From Acidobacteriota bacterium (GTDB lineage: Bacteria > Acidobacteriota > Terriglobia > Terriglobales > Acidobacteriaceae), in NCBI GenBank assembly GCA_023410055.1, contig JAEYQK010000060.1:1-64000 (forward strand): a DNA stretch of 64,000 bases, given 5' to 3'. Shown in pieces: positions 35,896 through 45,056 of the stretch; position 1 is the first letter of the stretch, and every line of letters starts with the position of its first letter. The notes under the pieces were generated by a model, which was not told where the DNA came from, searched no databases, and saw only the letters and a program-made list of their open reading frames with translations. Both the position numbers and the translations under genes were made by a program.

Positions 35896-38800
35896 GCTAT
35901 CGTGAGCTGCGCCGAGTGACGATTCTGCTATTGCTCGGGATCGTGTGTCTGCAGCCACTCTGGATCACAGCTCAACAAAAGCCCCGTTTTGGACATCGCC
36001 AAGGCAGAGATATTTCGTCGCAAAAGGCTGCCGAAGCTGCGCAAGCGCTTCTTGAGCGTTCCGATTTGGCGACAGCCCGTGCTGCAGCGCAGCAGGTAAT
36101 TCGTCTCAACAAGCGACTGGCTGCAAAGCAGGGTACGGCGCCCAAGAGTCTCGTTGAGGCACTGTTCGTTGAGATGGAGGCTGCCGCTCTTCAGGCCGAC
36201 ACTCGCGCTCAACTCGATGCCGCGCTTCGACTGTGCGAACTTGCTGGAGCCAGCGACGACCCACGCGTTTCTATTGCTTCATCACGAATCCTTGATCTAG
36301 CCGGCAACACCGCGGAGTTCCGCGCCGCGATACCTCGTATCAAAGCGCTCCTGAATACAGCGGGGAGGAGCGAGCTTCGTGCAGCCCTTCTAGTTGCCGC
36401 AGCGGATGGAGCGCCGGGTCTCTCGGAGATGGATCTTGCCCGCCAGTCAGGGTTGATCACCGACTGGAGAATTGTCGGCCCCGTCGGCGAATTTTCAAAT
36501 GTTGCGTTCGACCGCACATGGGAACCTGAGCGCGATGGCTTGGCAACTGACAATTACAGTGGTCGCCATATCGAGCACTTTCAGTTCCCGTCCGGGGAAG
36601 TGAGTCTGCCGGAGTATCTCAGCGGCGATGGTGTTTACTACGCCGCAGCCCAAGTAAAACTCGCGTCGGCAGGGAAATACCTGCTGCGAGTCGAGAGCCC
36701 AGGCACTATCCAGGCGTGGATCGACGGAAGCTTAGTGCTCACCAAAGACGACCGTTTTCATGCGACTGCTCAGACGGTCGGAGTTGATACTGACCTCCGC
36801 GCCGGCACGCACCGCGTGGTCGTAAAGTTCCTCCCATCCGCGGTTCCCTTCCGCGTGGCTCTTGTGCCTTCAACCGTGCGCCGCACGCCTCAAGTTTTGA
36901 ATCGCGCTTCGGAAATCGAATCTGTCTACATCTCTGCCGCGCAGGCTTACTGGTCTGGGGACTATCGCGCAGCGAACGAACAACTGCTGCAGCTTCGAAC
37001 GAAACACGAGTCCGCTGTCGTTGACCTTCTGCTAGCACAATCTCTGTCGCACTCCGGCGCGAACACCTCCGATCGCGCCGAATTACTCGATTCCGCACTG
37101 AAGCTTACACCTGACGCGTACGCCGCGAGGTACGAACTTGCGTCCATTCATTTCGCAAAAGGCGAGTTTCGAGACGCCTTCGAGGACGCGAGTGCGGTAT
37201 TCACAGCGCAGCCTCGTTTCGAACCTGCAGCGCGTCTGACGGCGGCAGTTGCATCGCGCCTCGGGCTCACTGATGAAGCAAAGCGCGCGTTCGACACCGC
37301 AGTCGACTTACACGCCTCCTGCGCTGTACTGAAAGACGCGGCGGCCTTTCACGAAAGCATCTCTGATCTAGGCCAGGCGAGCACCTACGAAAGCAAACTA
37401 CGGAACTGCGCTCCTAACGCCCTTGCATGGCCAGAAGCATTGGCCAGAACAGGTCACCATCCGGAAGCATCAGCGGCACTGAAGCAGATTGTGGCCACAT
37501 CTCCGCTCGACCGCCGCGCTCGAGAAATGCTCGTTCGCGAACTGACTCTTGCCGGAAAAACAGACGAGGCAAGAGAAGCGGTTGATCGACTCGCGGAGCT
37601 TGCTCCCAATTCGATCGAGTACCGCAGAATGGCTGCTACGCTGCATTCAGGTGGAGAGGCGTTTGATTCGTCGGTCCGCGGAACAAGCCTCGCTGACGAC
37701 GAGTTCTATTCGACGTACCGTCGCGACGGAGTTGAACTCGTACAGCGCGCAGCCGATCGAAAGTTCTCTGGCGGGCCTCTGGTCGTACTACTGAATGAGC
37801 GGATCGCTGAAGTGAGCAGAAACGGCGCAGCGTCTGTCTACGTCCACAAGATATCGAGAGTCCTCGACCGCGATGGGATCAATCGATACGGCGAGGTGAC
37901 ACTTCCTGACGACGCATCACTCCTGGAACTTCGCACCATCAAGTCGGACGGAACAATCGTCGAGCCTGAGTTCCATCAGCACAAGAGCACCATCTCCATG
38001 CCTGCACTCGCGCCGGGGGACGCAATAGATGTCGAGTACGTGATACGCAACCTGGATGGTGGCGTCGCCAGTCATCCGGAACTGTTCCAGTTCACGTTCG
38101 GATCGTTCTCGGCGCCGACCGTCTTCTCGCGATTCATCGTTCTAGCTGCGCGCGAGTCGAACCTGAAGTACGAACTCTCGGGCAAAGTACCGGAACTCAG
38201 AGTTGATGCGCATAAAAACAGGATCGCAAGAACTTGGGAGCTGAACGACATCCCCCAATCCGCTTCCGAAAATTCAATGCCAGCTTCGGGCGTGCTGCCT
38301 TCGGTTGCGTTGCTGTGGTCCGAGGATAACGGCTGGTCGGGCGTGCGTGACTTCTATCGCGATGTCTTCATCGACGCCATTCACGAAAGCAGCCGCATTC
38401 AGAAAGTCGCGCAGGAATTCCCTGGCGACACTGTCGAAGACAGGCTCCGCGCGGCATACAGCTTTGTCGTTTCACGCATTCGTAAGGGGGACACCGACTA
38501 CGAATCGGGCGATATAGCAACCGCGGACAACACGCTCGCAAACTATAGCGGCAGCCGCACCGCCGCTCTCCTTGCCCTCGCTAAACAAATGGGGATCAAC
38601 GGCAAAATCCTGATGGCCAGGAATGTCAGTCTACGCGCGCCTGAGATACCGACTCCCCACGCCTACACACACCCGCTTGTCGTTTTCCAGTTGCCCGACA
38701 AAGGCGAGATCGTGCTCGATCCTGAAACGAACGGCATGGTCTTCGGCGGAATTTCCGCGGGACTCGAACCACGTGACGCTCTGGTCGTCCCGATCTATCA

Positions 38801-39521
38801 GGCTGAAGACGCTCCCCTCATCGCAGCCGTCCCCAAGCCGCTTGCCAGTGAACGCAGCACCGCCGTAGGAGACGTCACCTTCAACGAAAACGGCGACCTC
38901 ACTGCACACATCGAGATTCAAATGGGGGCAGCGCGTGGCGCTCAGATGCGCAACATGCTTCGTGGCATCAGCCCTTCAGGCCGGAAACGCTTCTTCGAAC
39001 AACTCGCGTCGCGCATCTTCCCCGGCGTGACATCCGCAGACGGTTCTGTGCAGAACGAGACCAACACCGACTCGCCCCTTGTGCTCCTGGTCGATTGTCA
39101 GGCTTCGAAGTTCGTCGACCTAAGCAAGCCCACCACCGAGCTCGACCAACTTGTCCCCTCGCTTGGACTCAAGAAAATGTACCGCACCGACGGCAACCGC
39201 AAGACACCGCTGCTGGTCGACACGCCGCTGGTCGAAGACTCCTCGTTTCGCATCACGCTGCCCAACGGCACCAGTTTCTTGCCCCTGTTCAACGATGCGA
39301 ACGAGCAGAACGACTTTGGAAATTATTCCGTCACGTTCAAAAGGATTTCAGACACAACGGTTGAAGTCCGGCGCGCATTCGACATCCCGGCACAGATCAT
39401 CTCGCAGGATCGATTCGGGAGCTTTGCCCAGTTTGCTCGCAACGTGGACGATGCGGAGCGTCAACACCTCATCGTGAAGCGCTCATCCACGCAAGCAACC
39501 AACCATGGCGGGCAGAACTAG
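35892..39521 (+). CDS. Exported TPR-DUF3857-transglutaminase paralogue lacking the catalytic Cys
   Basis: 1209 residues with the same architecture as its upstream neighbour: signal peptide (ILLLLGIVCLQPLWITAQ), a PA14/sugar-binding-like domain (about 190-340, with SGDGVYYAAAQVKLASAGKY), TPR-like helices (about 350-600), DUF3857 (about 610-800) and a transglutaminase fold. Where the neighbour has GDCKDKAS this one has NYSGSRTAA (S886, S888), so the catalytic Cys is replaced by Ser; H927 and D943 are kept. It is therefore a predicted pseudo-enzyme. I chose the ATG at 35892, inside the ATGA overlap, over a start 54 bases earlier. Confidence 0.87.
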   Translation: MSYRELRRVTILLLLGIVCLQPLWITAQQKPRFGHRQGRDISSQKAAEAAQALLERSDLATARAAAQQVIRLNKRLAAKQGTAPKSLVEALFVEMEAAALQADTRAQLDAALRLCELAGASDDPRVSIASSRILDLAGNTAEFRAAIPRIKALLNTAGRSELRAALLVAAADGAPGLSEMDLARQSGLITDWRIVGPVGEFSNVAFDRTWEPERDGLATDNYSGRHIEHFQFPSGEVSLPEYLSGDGVYYAAAQVKLASAGKYLLRVESPGTIQAWIDGSLVLTKDDRFHATAQTVGVDTDLRAGTHRVVVKFLPSAVPFRVALVPSTVRRTPQVLNRASEIESVYISAAQAYWSGDYRAANEQLLQLRTKHESAVVDLLLAQSLSHSGANTSDRAELLDSALKLTPDAYAARYELASIHFAKGEFRDAFEDASAVFTAQPRFEPAARLTAAVASRLGLTDEAKRAFDTAVDLHASCAVLKDAAAFHESISDLGQASTYESKLRNCAPNALAWPEALARTGHHPEASAALKQIVATSPLDRRAREMLVRELTLAGKTDEAREAVDRLAELAPNSIEYRRMAATLHSGGEAFDSSVRGTSLADDEFYSTYRRDGVELVQRAADRKFSGGPLVVLLNERIAEVSRNGAASVYVHKISRVLDRDGINRYGEVTLPDDASLLELRTIKSDGTIVEPEFHQHKSTISMPALAPGDAIDVEYVIRNLDGGVASHPELFQFTFGSFSAPTVFSRFIVLAARESNLKYELSGKVPELRVDAHKNRIARTWELNDIPQSASENSMPASGVLPSVALLWSEDNGWSGVRDFYRDVFIDAIHESSRIQKVAQEFPGDTVEDRLRAAYSFVVSRIRKGDTDYESGDIATADNTLANYSGSRTAALLALAKQMGINGKILMARNVSLRAPEIPTPHAYTHPLVVFQLPDKGEIVLDPETNGMVFGGISAGLEPRDALVVPIYQAEDAPLIAAVPKPLASERSTAVGDVTFNENGDLTAHIEIQMGAARGAQMRNMLRGISPSGRKRFFEQLASRIFPGVTSADGSVQNETNTDSPLVLLVDCQASKFVDLSKPTTELDQLVPSLGLKKMYRTDGNRKTPLLVDTPLVEDSSFRITLPNGTSFLPLFNDANEQNDFGNYSVTFKRISDTTVEVRRAFDIPAQIISQDRFGSFAQFARNVDDAERQHLIVKRSSTQATNHGGQN

Positions 39522-39808
39522 CTTCCGTACTCCGAACTGATCTCGTGGTAGGCAGCAGCACTGCGCTCGGCCGCCTGTTCAGCAAACCGTTCGGCTATCT
39601 GCGTGAGCGTCTGGAAAATCTGCACGCCGCGGGTAACATACTCAGGGGCATGCTCCCAAACGCCCTCGAACTTTTCCGGGTATTCGGCAGCCAGCACGGC
39701 CAAGCCGACAGTTGTAGCGGCAACTCCCGCCGGCCGGCGTCCGGTGAAGAACAACAGGGCGCCCGCGCCCAGCGAGCCGAATACGAGCGCTTTCTTCCAA
39801 TTCGTCAT
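39518..39808 (-). CDS. Small membrane-associated protein of unknown function
   Basis: 96 residues. A hydrophobic hairpin (ALVFGSLGAGALLFF, then GVAATTVGLAVLAAEY) is followed by an amphipathic helix (IFQTLTQIAERFAEQAAERSA). It resembles short phage-shock or DUF-type membrane proteins but I cannot name a family. Its stop overlaps that of the preceding DUF3857 gene by four bases (CTAG), tail to tail. Confidence 0.6.
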   Translation of the reverse strand: MTNWKKALVFGSLGAGALLFFTGRRPAGVAATTVGLAVLAAEYPEKFEGVWEHAPEYVTRGVQIFQTLTQIAERFAEQAAERSAAAYHEISSEYGS

Positions 39809-39929
39809 CTGCTTCTCCCAGCATTCCTGAGTGAATCAACCTATTAGAGGGGAGCAGCAGTCCAGCCGTTGCATTGGCACGTAACGGCAGGCGGGTCCTC
39901 ATCTCTGTGGCATTTGTGAAGGTACACGC

Positions 39930-39935
39930 TATAAT
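39930..39935 (+). promoter_or_regulatory. -10 box of the tRNA-Arg promoter
   Basis: A perfect TATAAT lies 12 bases before the mature 5' end of the tRNA. No good TTGACA is seen at the right distance, so the -35 is weak or absent. Confidence 0.6.
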
Positions 39936-39946
39936 GGAGTTCGAGC

Positions 39947-40023
39947 GCGCCCGTAGCTCAGCTGGATAGAGCGAATGCCTCCGGAGCATTAGGTCGGGAG
40001 TTCGAATCTCTCCGGGCGCGCCA
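39947..40023 (+). tRNA. tRNA-Arg (anticodon CCG)
   Basis: A complete 77-base cloverleaf. Acceptor GCGCCCG (39947-39953) pairs with CGGGCGC (40013-40019); D arm GCTC...GAGC; anticodon stem AATGC/GCATT with loop CTCCGGA, anticodon CCG, reading CGG; T arm GGGAG-TTCGAAT-CTCTC with one G-U pair. The discriminator is G and the CCA end is encoded (40021-40023). Confidence 0.97.
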
Positions 40024-40054
40024 GACTACTTCTCCCCTTATCATCCAGCCAGGC

Positions 40055-40927
40055 CTACTCCGCAGGAAGTATTCGGCTCTCGGCTCGGAACAGGTGATAA
40101 TCACCGAACGTCAGTTCATTTCGGATGCATCCCAGCAGTTCCCGAAAGCAACTTACGTTTTCTCCCCGTAGTGGTACATGTTGCGGCCCAACTTCACCGA
40201 TTACGACATCACCATAGTCAAGCGTGGTGGTGGATTGCGAAACCGGGGTTCCCGGATCTACTTCAGAGGAAGTGACTTCCACAACCAGCCGGACAACGGC
40301 TCCCGAGCCGCGGTCTACATAAACCGAGCCATGATAACCAGGATAGATTCCGTTGCCGACGAAGAACCACTTCCACGAAACATTGTCTTCCCGCTTTACC
40401 CGGAAATCGTAGCGCCTCAGGTGCCTTCGCTCAATCACTGCATCAACAGGCGAGGCAAAGTCAGTGTGGCTCGCCTGGCTGAACACATCGAAAAGGTGAG
40501 CAACTTCACCTGTTGACGTAACCTGCTCTGAGAACTGATCATCACTCGAAACGCCTGCTCTTGCGTTCTTCCCGTTTACAGTGACATTCGCGTAATGGCT
40601 TTGCAGTCTCTGTACGGTCAGTTCGGCCTTAATGATGTCGGGTTTGTGCTTCGGCGAAAGCGTTCGCCGCACCGTTTCCACGGACACGAGATTGGGCAAT
40701 GTGCGAGGCAGCTGAAGCGCATATTCGCAAGTGTCCGCCAGCGGTTGAAAGTCGGGGCCTCGGCTTCTGAGTTGGCCACAGATTTCGCGCACCTGTTGCG
40801 TAGTGTCACTCAGATTCGAAGGCTCTGCAGCGCCGACCCTTGCGCTAAGCGGGATAGTAAAGCACACGAAGACCAGCAGGTACCTGCGACAGACGCGAAT
40901 CCGTGAGACCATGTTTGCCTTGTTCAT
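40055..40927 (-). CDS. Secreted protein of unknown function
   Basis: 290 residues with an N-terminal signal (YLLVFVCFTIPLSARVGA). The mature part begins with a helical region containing two Cys (EICGQL, DTCEYAL), then a beta-rich domain (DVVIGEVGPQHVPLR) resembling LolA/outer-membrane lipoprotein-sorting folds, in which SVYVDRGSGAVVRLVVEV is a typical strand pair. Two further Cys near the end (VSCFRELLGCI) could make disulfides. No operon partner. I do not assign a function. Confidence 0.65.
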   Translation of the reverse strand: MNKANMVSRIRVCRRYLLVFVCFTIPLSARVGAAEPSNLSDTTQQVREICGQLRSRGPDFQPLADTCEYALQLPRTLPNLVSVETVRRTLSPKHKPDIIKAELTVQRLQSHYANVTVNGKNARAGVSSDDQFSEQVTSTGEVAHLFDVFSQASHTDFASPVDAVIERRHLRRYDFRVKREDNVSWKWFFVGNGIYPGYHGSVYVDRGSGAVVRLVVEVTSSEVDPGTPVSQSTTTLDYGDVVIGEVGPQHVPLRGENVSCFRELLGCIRNELTFGDYHLFRAESRILPAE

Positions 40928-40960
40928 ATCACGTGTGCTGTCCAGGCTCGGCTAGCGCAT

Positions 40961-41299
40961 TCATTTCTGCTTAAACGGAATCACGGAACCAGACGGGATA
41001 GCCTGTTCTGCCTTCGTCGCCTTGGGGCTTGATTCAACCAACCGCAAAAAACGCGGAGACACATTCCACCGAAGGCCTTCGTCCGTGATGACGGTAACGG
41101 ACTTTGTGCTGTAGCGAGTCAGTATCCCACACACGGGAGGTTCTCCCTCCGGCTGGAACGTAACGCGATCGCCGATGCGGAAGTCCAGCATGGCCTTGTG
41201 CGCGCGCATCTGCCCTATCACTCTGAGGCGCTGCACGATGCGGTGGTTCAGATCTACGAGTTCAGCTTCGGTCAGATTATCGATGTTGATGCGAGTCAT
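40961..41299 (-). CDS. Small SH3/KOW-like protein of unknown function
   Basis: 112 residues. The N-terminus TRINIDNLTEAELVDLNHRIVQRL is a helix, followed by a beta segment with FRIGDRVTFQPEG, CGILTRYSTKSVTVITDEG and WNVSPRFLRLV that looks like a KOW/SH3-type barrel. Soluble, no signal. Such proteins in acidobacteria may bind RNA or DNA, but no function is known. Confidence 0.55.
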   Translation of the reverse strand: MTRINIDNLTEAELVDLNHRIVQRLRVIGQMRAHKAMLDFRIGDRVTFQPEGEPPVCGILTRYSTKSVTVITDEGLRWNVSPRFLRLVESSPKATKAEQAIPSGSVIPFKQK

Positions 41300-41407
41300 G
41301 TTCGTTGCCGAGTATTATACGTTCAGAGAACGAATGGTCGAACCACGATGTCGCGACCGAAAAGTCACCGCCTGCCGATGCCTGTAAACTACCTGTAAAC
41401 TAGAAGT

Positions 41408-41938
41408 ATGAAGCCGGAAACAAGCGCCAGCCTGAAGGTGGTAGCATTTGGATTCTTTCTGCTCTTTTTGATTTTTATCGGCTTGTCGGTTCCCTTTTAT
41501 CTGCGGGCACGCGATGTCCTGAAGAACTGGGTTGTGACCGACGCCCAAGTACGCGACTCCGATATTGTCTCTATTCCCGCGAAGCGCGGCACACAATACG
41601 ACGCTCACATCGTCGTTGAATATCGGATCGGGCAGAGCGTACTGACGACGCTCGTAACGTCAGGATATCGAAGCGGTCGGCGTTCGCATGCCCAGGCATG
41701 GGTCGACCGATATCCTGCCGGACGCCGCATCACGGTCGCCTACAACCCGCTGCAACCGAATCAGGTAAGACTTGAACCCGGTTACAACAGCTTCTTCCTT
41801 GCAATTCCGTTGTTGATCAGCGAGGTGGGATTGGGATTTGCAGGTGTGGCCCTGATCTTCTTCGTTATCGCGCGACGGGGCGAAGAGCGGAAGAAATTAG
41901 GGTGGCGCGCTAAACAACGGTTACGCAATCAGTCCTGA
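41408..41938 (+). CDS. DUF3592 membrane protein
   Basis: 176 residues. TM1 near the N-terminus (VVAFGFFLLFLIFIGLSVPF), a periplasmic DUF3592 domain (VTDAQVRDSDIV, VEYRIGQSVLTT, AGRRITVAYNPLQPNQVRLEPG) and TM2 near the C-terminus (FAGVALIFFVIA), ending in a basic cytoplasmic tail. Function unknown. Its last ten bases overlap the end of the convergent gtrA-like gene. Confidence 0.85.
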   Translation: MKPETSASLKVVAFGFFLLFLIFIGLSVPFYLRARDVLKNWVVTDAQVRDSDIVSIPAKRGTQYDAHIVVEYRIGQSVLTTLVTSGYRSGRRSHAQAWVDRYPAGRRITVAYNPLQPNQVRLEPGYNSFFLAIPLLISEVGLGFAGVALIFFVIARRGEERKKLGWRAKQRLRNQS

Positions 41939-42339
41939 GCGCTCTCGGACTGGAGTTTTCGAAAGACCAGATGGTCGCTAACAAGGAAATTGAGCAGCAC
42001 GCATGTCCCGATAGCGATGATGTTCGAAGCGATCAACGGCAGATGAAAACGCCCGTGCATGACGGCCATGATCACAAGATTGCCCAGAATCGAAACAAGT
42101 CCGGTGCTCAGGTTGAACCGTAGCAATCGCCCCGCAGTTGCGAAGAAATCGCCTCCACACCGTTCTACCCACGTGAAGCGCTCGTGCCACACGAAGTTGT
42201 GAATCACTGCGGTTTCCACCGCCAGCACTGTCGCGTATTGGTAATGAAGACCTAACCCGCCGTTCAGAATTTTCAGAACGGCGAGTTGCACAACGATACC
42301 GACCGCACCAACGAAATTGAACTTCAGCCAGCGAATCAC
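41929..42339 (-). CDS. GtrA-like membrane protein
   Basis: 136 residues with four membrane segments. FNFVGAVGIVVQLAVLKIL, an embedded NFVWHERFTW and the C-terminal LLNFLVSDHLVFRK match the GtrA family, which flips or supports undecaprenyl-linked sugars. The GTG at 42339 is preceded by GGGAGGAATCC, which fixes the start; the longer frame upstream overlaps the neighbour and is not coding. It follows the CDP-alcohol phosphatidyltransferase by 23 bases. Confidence 0.88.
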   Translation of the reverse strand: MIRWLKFNFVGAVGIVVQLAVLKILNGGLGLHYQYATVLAVETAVIHNFVWHERFTWVERCGGDFFATAGRLLRFNLSTGLVSILGNLVIMAVMHGRFHLPLIASNIIAIGTCVLLNFLVSDHLVFRKLQSESAQD

Positions 42340-42362
42340 GGATTCCTCCCAAAGCAAGACTT

Positions 42363-43094
42363 TCAACCTTGCGATCGAGCCAGGGGTTCCTCCCGATACA
42401 GTGTTCGTGTGTTCCTCGTGAAGGATAGCAGGAGTATCAACACCATGCCAACGATGCCGACCACACCACCAACGTCGAACAGACGGTAACGTCCGCCAAT
42501 TACGAAAGGACGATAAAGAACTACGATGTTGCCGATTGCAAGCAGGATGCGCAGCTCCGTCGGGCTCCACTTGAAATGTGACAGCTTGAAAGAGCCCAAA
42601 GTGTAGGTTGCAAGATAGGTTTCGATCGAGAGTAGCAGGAAGGCGACAAGAAGTCCCACGGCGACGTACAGGCTCATAAGACCCGAAGCCGCCAAACCCG
42701 CGAACAGGACTGAAGTGCCGAAAGCATCGATTACGTGATCAACATAGAACCCGTACCGTGGCCTTAGGTGGTTCCGAACTCTGGCCAGCGTGCCATCCAG
42801 GCTGTCGCCAAACCAGTTTATGAACAAGGCGACCGTCGCCAGAATAACCGCGTGACGGTTCCACCGAGCCATGGCGTAGGCTACCCCTGTCAGGACCATC
42901 CCCACGGCGCCAAGAATTGTCAGGTGGTCTGAGTTAACCCACGCCGGCATCTTCTTAGCTAGTGCGACGAGGATTTTCTTCTCACCGGCGGCGAGCAGGC
43001 TCTCTTGCTTACGTGCGGCGTCGCGGAACTCCGAGTTTCCATCTCTTCTTGCAACCGCCTGGCGGTGGCCTAGAACAGCCTGATACGTATCCAT
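42363..43094 (-). CDS. CDP-alcohol phosphatidyltransferase family protein
   Basis: 243 residues with about six membrane segments. The active-site motif D-x2-D-G-x2-A-R...G-x3-D-x3-D is complete in GDSLDGTLARVRN and RYGFYVDHVIDAFG. It would transfer a phosphatidyl group from CDP-diacylglycerol or a similar donor to an alcohol. GGGAGGG seven bases before ATG 43094 decides the start. It lies upstream of gtrA, so a joint role in envelope lipid or sugar-lipid metabolism is plausible. Confidence 0.88.
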   Translation of the reverse strand: MDTYQAVLGHRQAVARRDGNSEFRDAARKQESLLAAGEKKILVALAKKMPAWVNSDHLTILGAVGMVLTGVAYAMARWNRHAVILATVALFINWFGDSLDGTLARVRNHLRPRYGFYVDHVIDAFGTSVLFAGLAASGLMSLYVAVGLLVAFLLLSIETYLATYTLGSFKLSHFKWSPTELRILLAIGNIVVLYRPFVIGGRYRLFDVGGVVGIVGMVLILLLSFTRNTRTLYREEPLARSQG

Positions 43095-43262
43095 GTATGC
43101 CCTCCCAGAGAGCGGGTCCTCTCTCACGGGCACAATATGGCAGGCGGACAGGTGCAAACAATGCATCACGGATAAAACGGCGCACGGGCGGCCATCATCT
43201 CGTAATGCATTGAAAGATAGAAACTTACTGTCTCACATCATCGAAGGATAATGAGGATCGGG

Positions 43263-43637
43263 TTATTGCACGGACACGTTCTGCCATCCTTGGAGAAACG
43301 CGAGCGCCTGTTCTAGCCTTCCCTGCTGTTCCTCGGCCATTTCCAAAAAATAGAAACCGTAGTGATAGTCGTTCCGATAGACGATACGGGCAAAAGCATT
43401 GAGGCGGTCAAAGGGAAGCTCCAGCGCGATCTGCACGACCTCCCCCACCAACAGCGGCTGCGGTATGTCTGCGCCCATCCCGTACTCGTTGATGTCACTG
43501 CATACTCCCTGCGTGCATCGCGTTCCGGCTAACGCATTGTGAGTCACCTCAACAGGCAGCTTTACGTCATAACGCACCGGTCGCGGCGTCATCGGCTTGG
43601 TATCTTCGGTGCGTATCGAAAGGTCCACAGTGCTCAT
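43263..43637 (-). CDS. PilZ domain protein
   Basis: About 124 residues; an ATG at 43652 is also possible. RPVRYDVKLPVEV supplies the arginine end of a PilZ c-di-GMP site, but the usual D/N-x-S-x2-G box is DINEYGMGAD, with Glu in place of Ser. The strand pattern VGEVVQIALELPF and ARIVYRNDYHYGFYFLEM is typical. It may bind c-di-GMP weakly or have lost binding. Confidence 0.78.
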   Translation of the reverse strand: MSTVDLSIRTEDTKPMTPRPVRYDVKLPVEVTHNALAGTRCTQGVCSDINEYGMGADIPQPLLVGEVVQIALELPFDRLNAFARIVYRNDYHYGFYFLEMAEEQQGRLEQALAFLQGWQNVSVQ

Positions 43638-43706
43638 TGGAAAGGCCCCCATGCGCCTCACCAACTACATCGGCAAATTGGAAAGGAAACTTTAGCGCGA
43701 TTGCTG

Positions 43707-44882
43707 TCAGGCCGTGGCCGGCCCGCCGTCCCAGCCGCCAACGCTGGCAACGAAGTCACGAACAACATGGGGCAGCGTTCTGTAACACCTTGCCTTCAGC
43801 CCCACATAGCCCTGCGCTCCCGCGAACAGATCGCCCAGAAGATGCCGGAATGAGGAACTCTCTGCAGCAAACTGGATCATGCGCTCAAGAATCGTTTCGC
43901 CCAGGAAAGTCCCGTGGAAGAAACGTTCAGCGTACTTCGCACCTTCGATCAGTTCAGGCAGAAAGTCCTGCTTCACCAGATCGGCGTACGATTCAGGCTG
44001 GCCTCGGAGAATCGCTTTTGCCAGCAGGTCGCCTGACCGCAGCGCATAATAAAGTCCCTCGCCCGTAACCGGATCGACAAAACCGGCGCTGTCGCCGACC
44101 ATCGCCCAGCCCTCGCCGGTCACCCGCAAACGTTTCAGAGTTGATGCACGAGCTGCCGGCAGCACATGTGCGTAGAGCTGAGCGCCTTCCAGCGAGTAGC
44201 CTTCCTTAGCAAGAAACTCCTCAAGCAGCGTGCGCAACTCAGACGTCGGTACGTCATCCATCCTGCCGCAAATACCTGCCGAATAATGATCGCTCCGAGG
44301 GAAAGTCCATATATAGCCGTCGATCCCGTCAACGAATCGAATCTGCATTCGACGACTGCTGCCCGGAATGTAATACCCGACCGTAGCCATCAGATCCGCT
44401 GGCTCGAATGCTTTGTAGAACTGCGCTCGAAACGAATTGCGCGCTCCAGCCGCGAGTACAACAAAATCGGCGGTTACCGTTCCCGATTTCGTCGCCAGCA
44501 GGAACCGACTGTTCTGGCGTTCTATCATGGTCACGCGCTGACGGTGCAACTCGGCTCCGGCCTCGGCAGCTCGATCCAGCAGCATGCCATTCAAAACACG
44601 CCGGGAGAAAATCGCCACTGGCTTGTCCAATGGCATCGTCGTGCGCCGTCCAGCCGGGCTGATGAACTCGCATGAGTCCACCACGTTGCGCTCAACGGAT
44701 GCTTCCTGAAGAAACGGAAACTGAATGAGCGCTTTGTGGGTAATGCCACCACCGCACGGCTTCTCCCACGCAAGCTTCTCGTCGAAGAGGATGACGTTGC
44801 GGCCGCCACGCGCAAGTTCGGCTGCAGCCAGCGCACCCGCTGGCCCTCCACCGACTACTGCAATAACGTCCGTGCGACGCAT
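43707..44882 (-). CDS. Geranylgeranyl-reductase-like FAD-dependent oxidoreductase
   Basis: 391 residues. FAD-binding GxGxxG in VVGGGPAGALAAAELARGG, the family's PCGGG (WEKPCGGGITHKAL) and the second FAD motif WAMVGDSAGFVDPVTGEGL. It groups with geranylgeranyl reductases and related flavoprotein monooxygenases that saturate or hydroxylate isoprenoids. It follows the ccm operon on the same strand, after about 50 bases. The substrate is not evident. Confidence 0.85.
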   Translation of the reverse strand: MRRTDVIAVVGGGPAGALAAAELARGGRNVILFDEKLAWEKPCGGGITHKALIQFPFLQEASVERNVVDSCEFISPAGRRTTMPLDKPVAIFSRRVLNGMLLDRAAEAGAELHRQRVTMIERQNSRFLLATKSGTVTADFVVLAAGARNSFRAQFYKAFEPADLMATVGYYIPGSSRRMQIRFVDGIDGYIWTFPRSDHYSAGICGRMDDVPTSELRTLLEEFLAKEGYSLEGAQLYAHVLPAARASTLKRLRVTGEGWAMVGDSAGFVDPVTGEGLYYALRSGDLLAKAILRGQPESYADLVKQDFLPELIEGAKYAERFFHGTFLGETILERMIQFAAESSSFRHLLGDLFAGAQGYVGLKARCYRTLPHVVRDFVASVGGWDGGPATA

Positions 44883-44933
44883 AAGTCGATTACTTTAGCA
44901 GGTCTGAGCCGGACAGAAAACGACAGGTAGCCA

Positions 44934-45056
44934 CTATTGGCGCTTGTTCAATTCTCTCGTCTCTTCCTGGACGCGAGCGTAACCGCGCGTCAGCGAGATG
45001 AGATAGAGGACGTGAATGATCCATGTGGCCGTGATCGCAGCGTAAAGATAATTCAT
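44934..45056 (-). CDS. ccmD: CcmD-like short membrane protein
   Basis: 40 residues: one membrane helix (LYAAITATWIIHVLYLISL) followed by the charged tail TRGYARVQEETRELNKRQ. Its ATG overlaps the ccmC stop by one base (TGATG). Position, size and topology match CcmD, which holds CcmE to CcmABC. A much longer ORF over it is a shadow of ccmC. Confidence 0.78.
   Translation of the reverse strand: MNYLYAAITATWIIHVLYLISLTRGYARVQEETRELNKRQ

Noticed and set aside
42340..42570. N-terminal extension of the GtrA-like protein
   Set aside because: It overlaps the neighbouring phosphatidyltransferase gene and is Arg/Trp-rich nonsense; a strong ribosome binding site marks GTG 42339.
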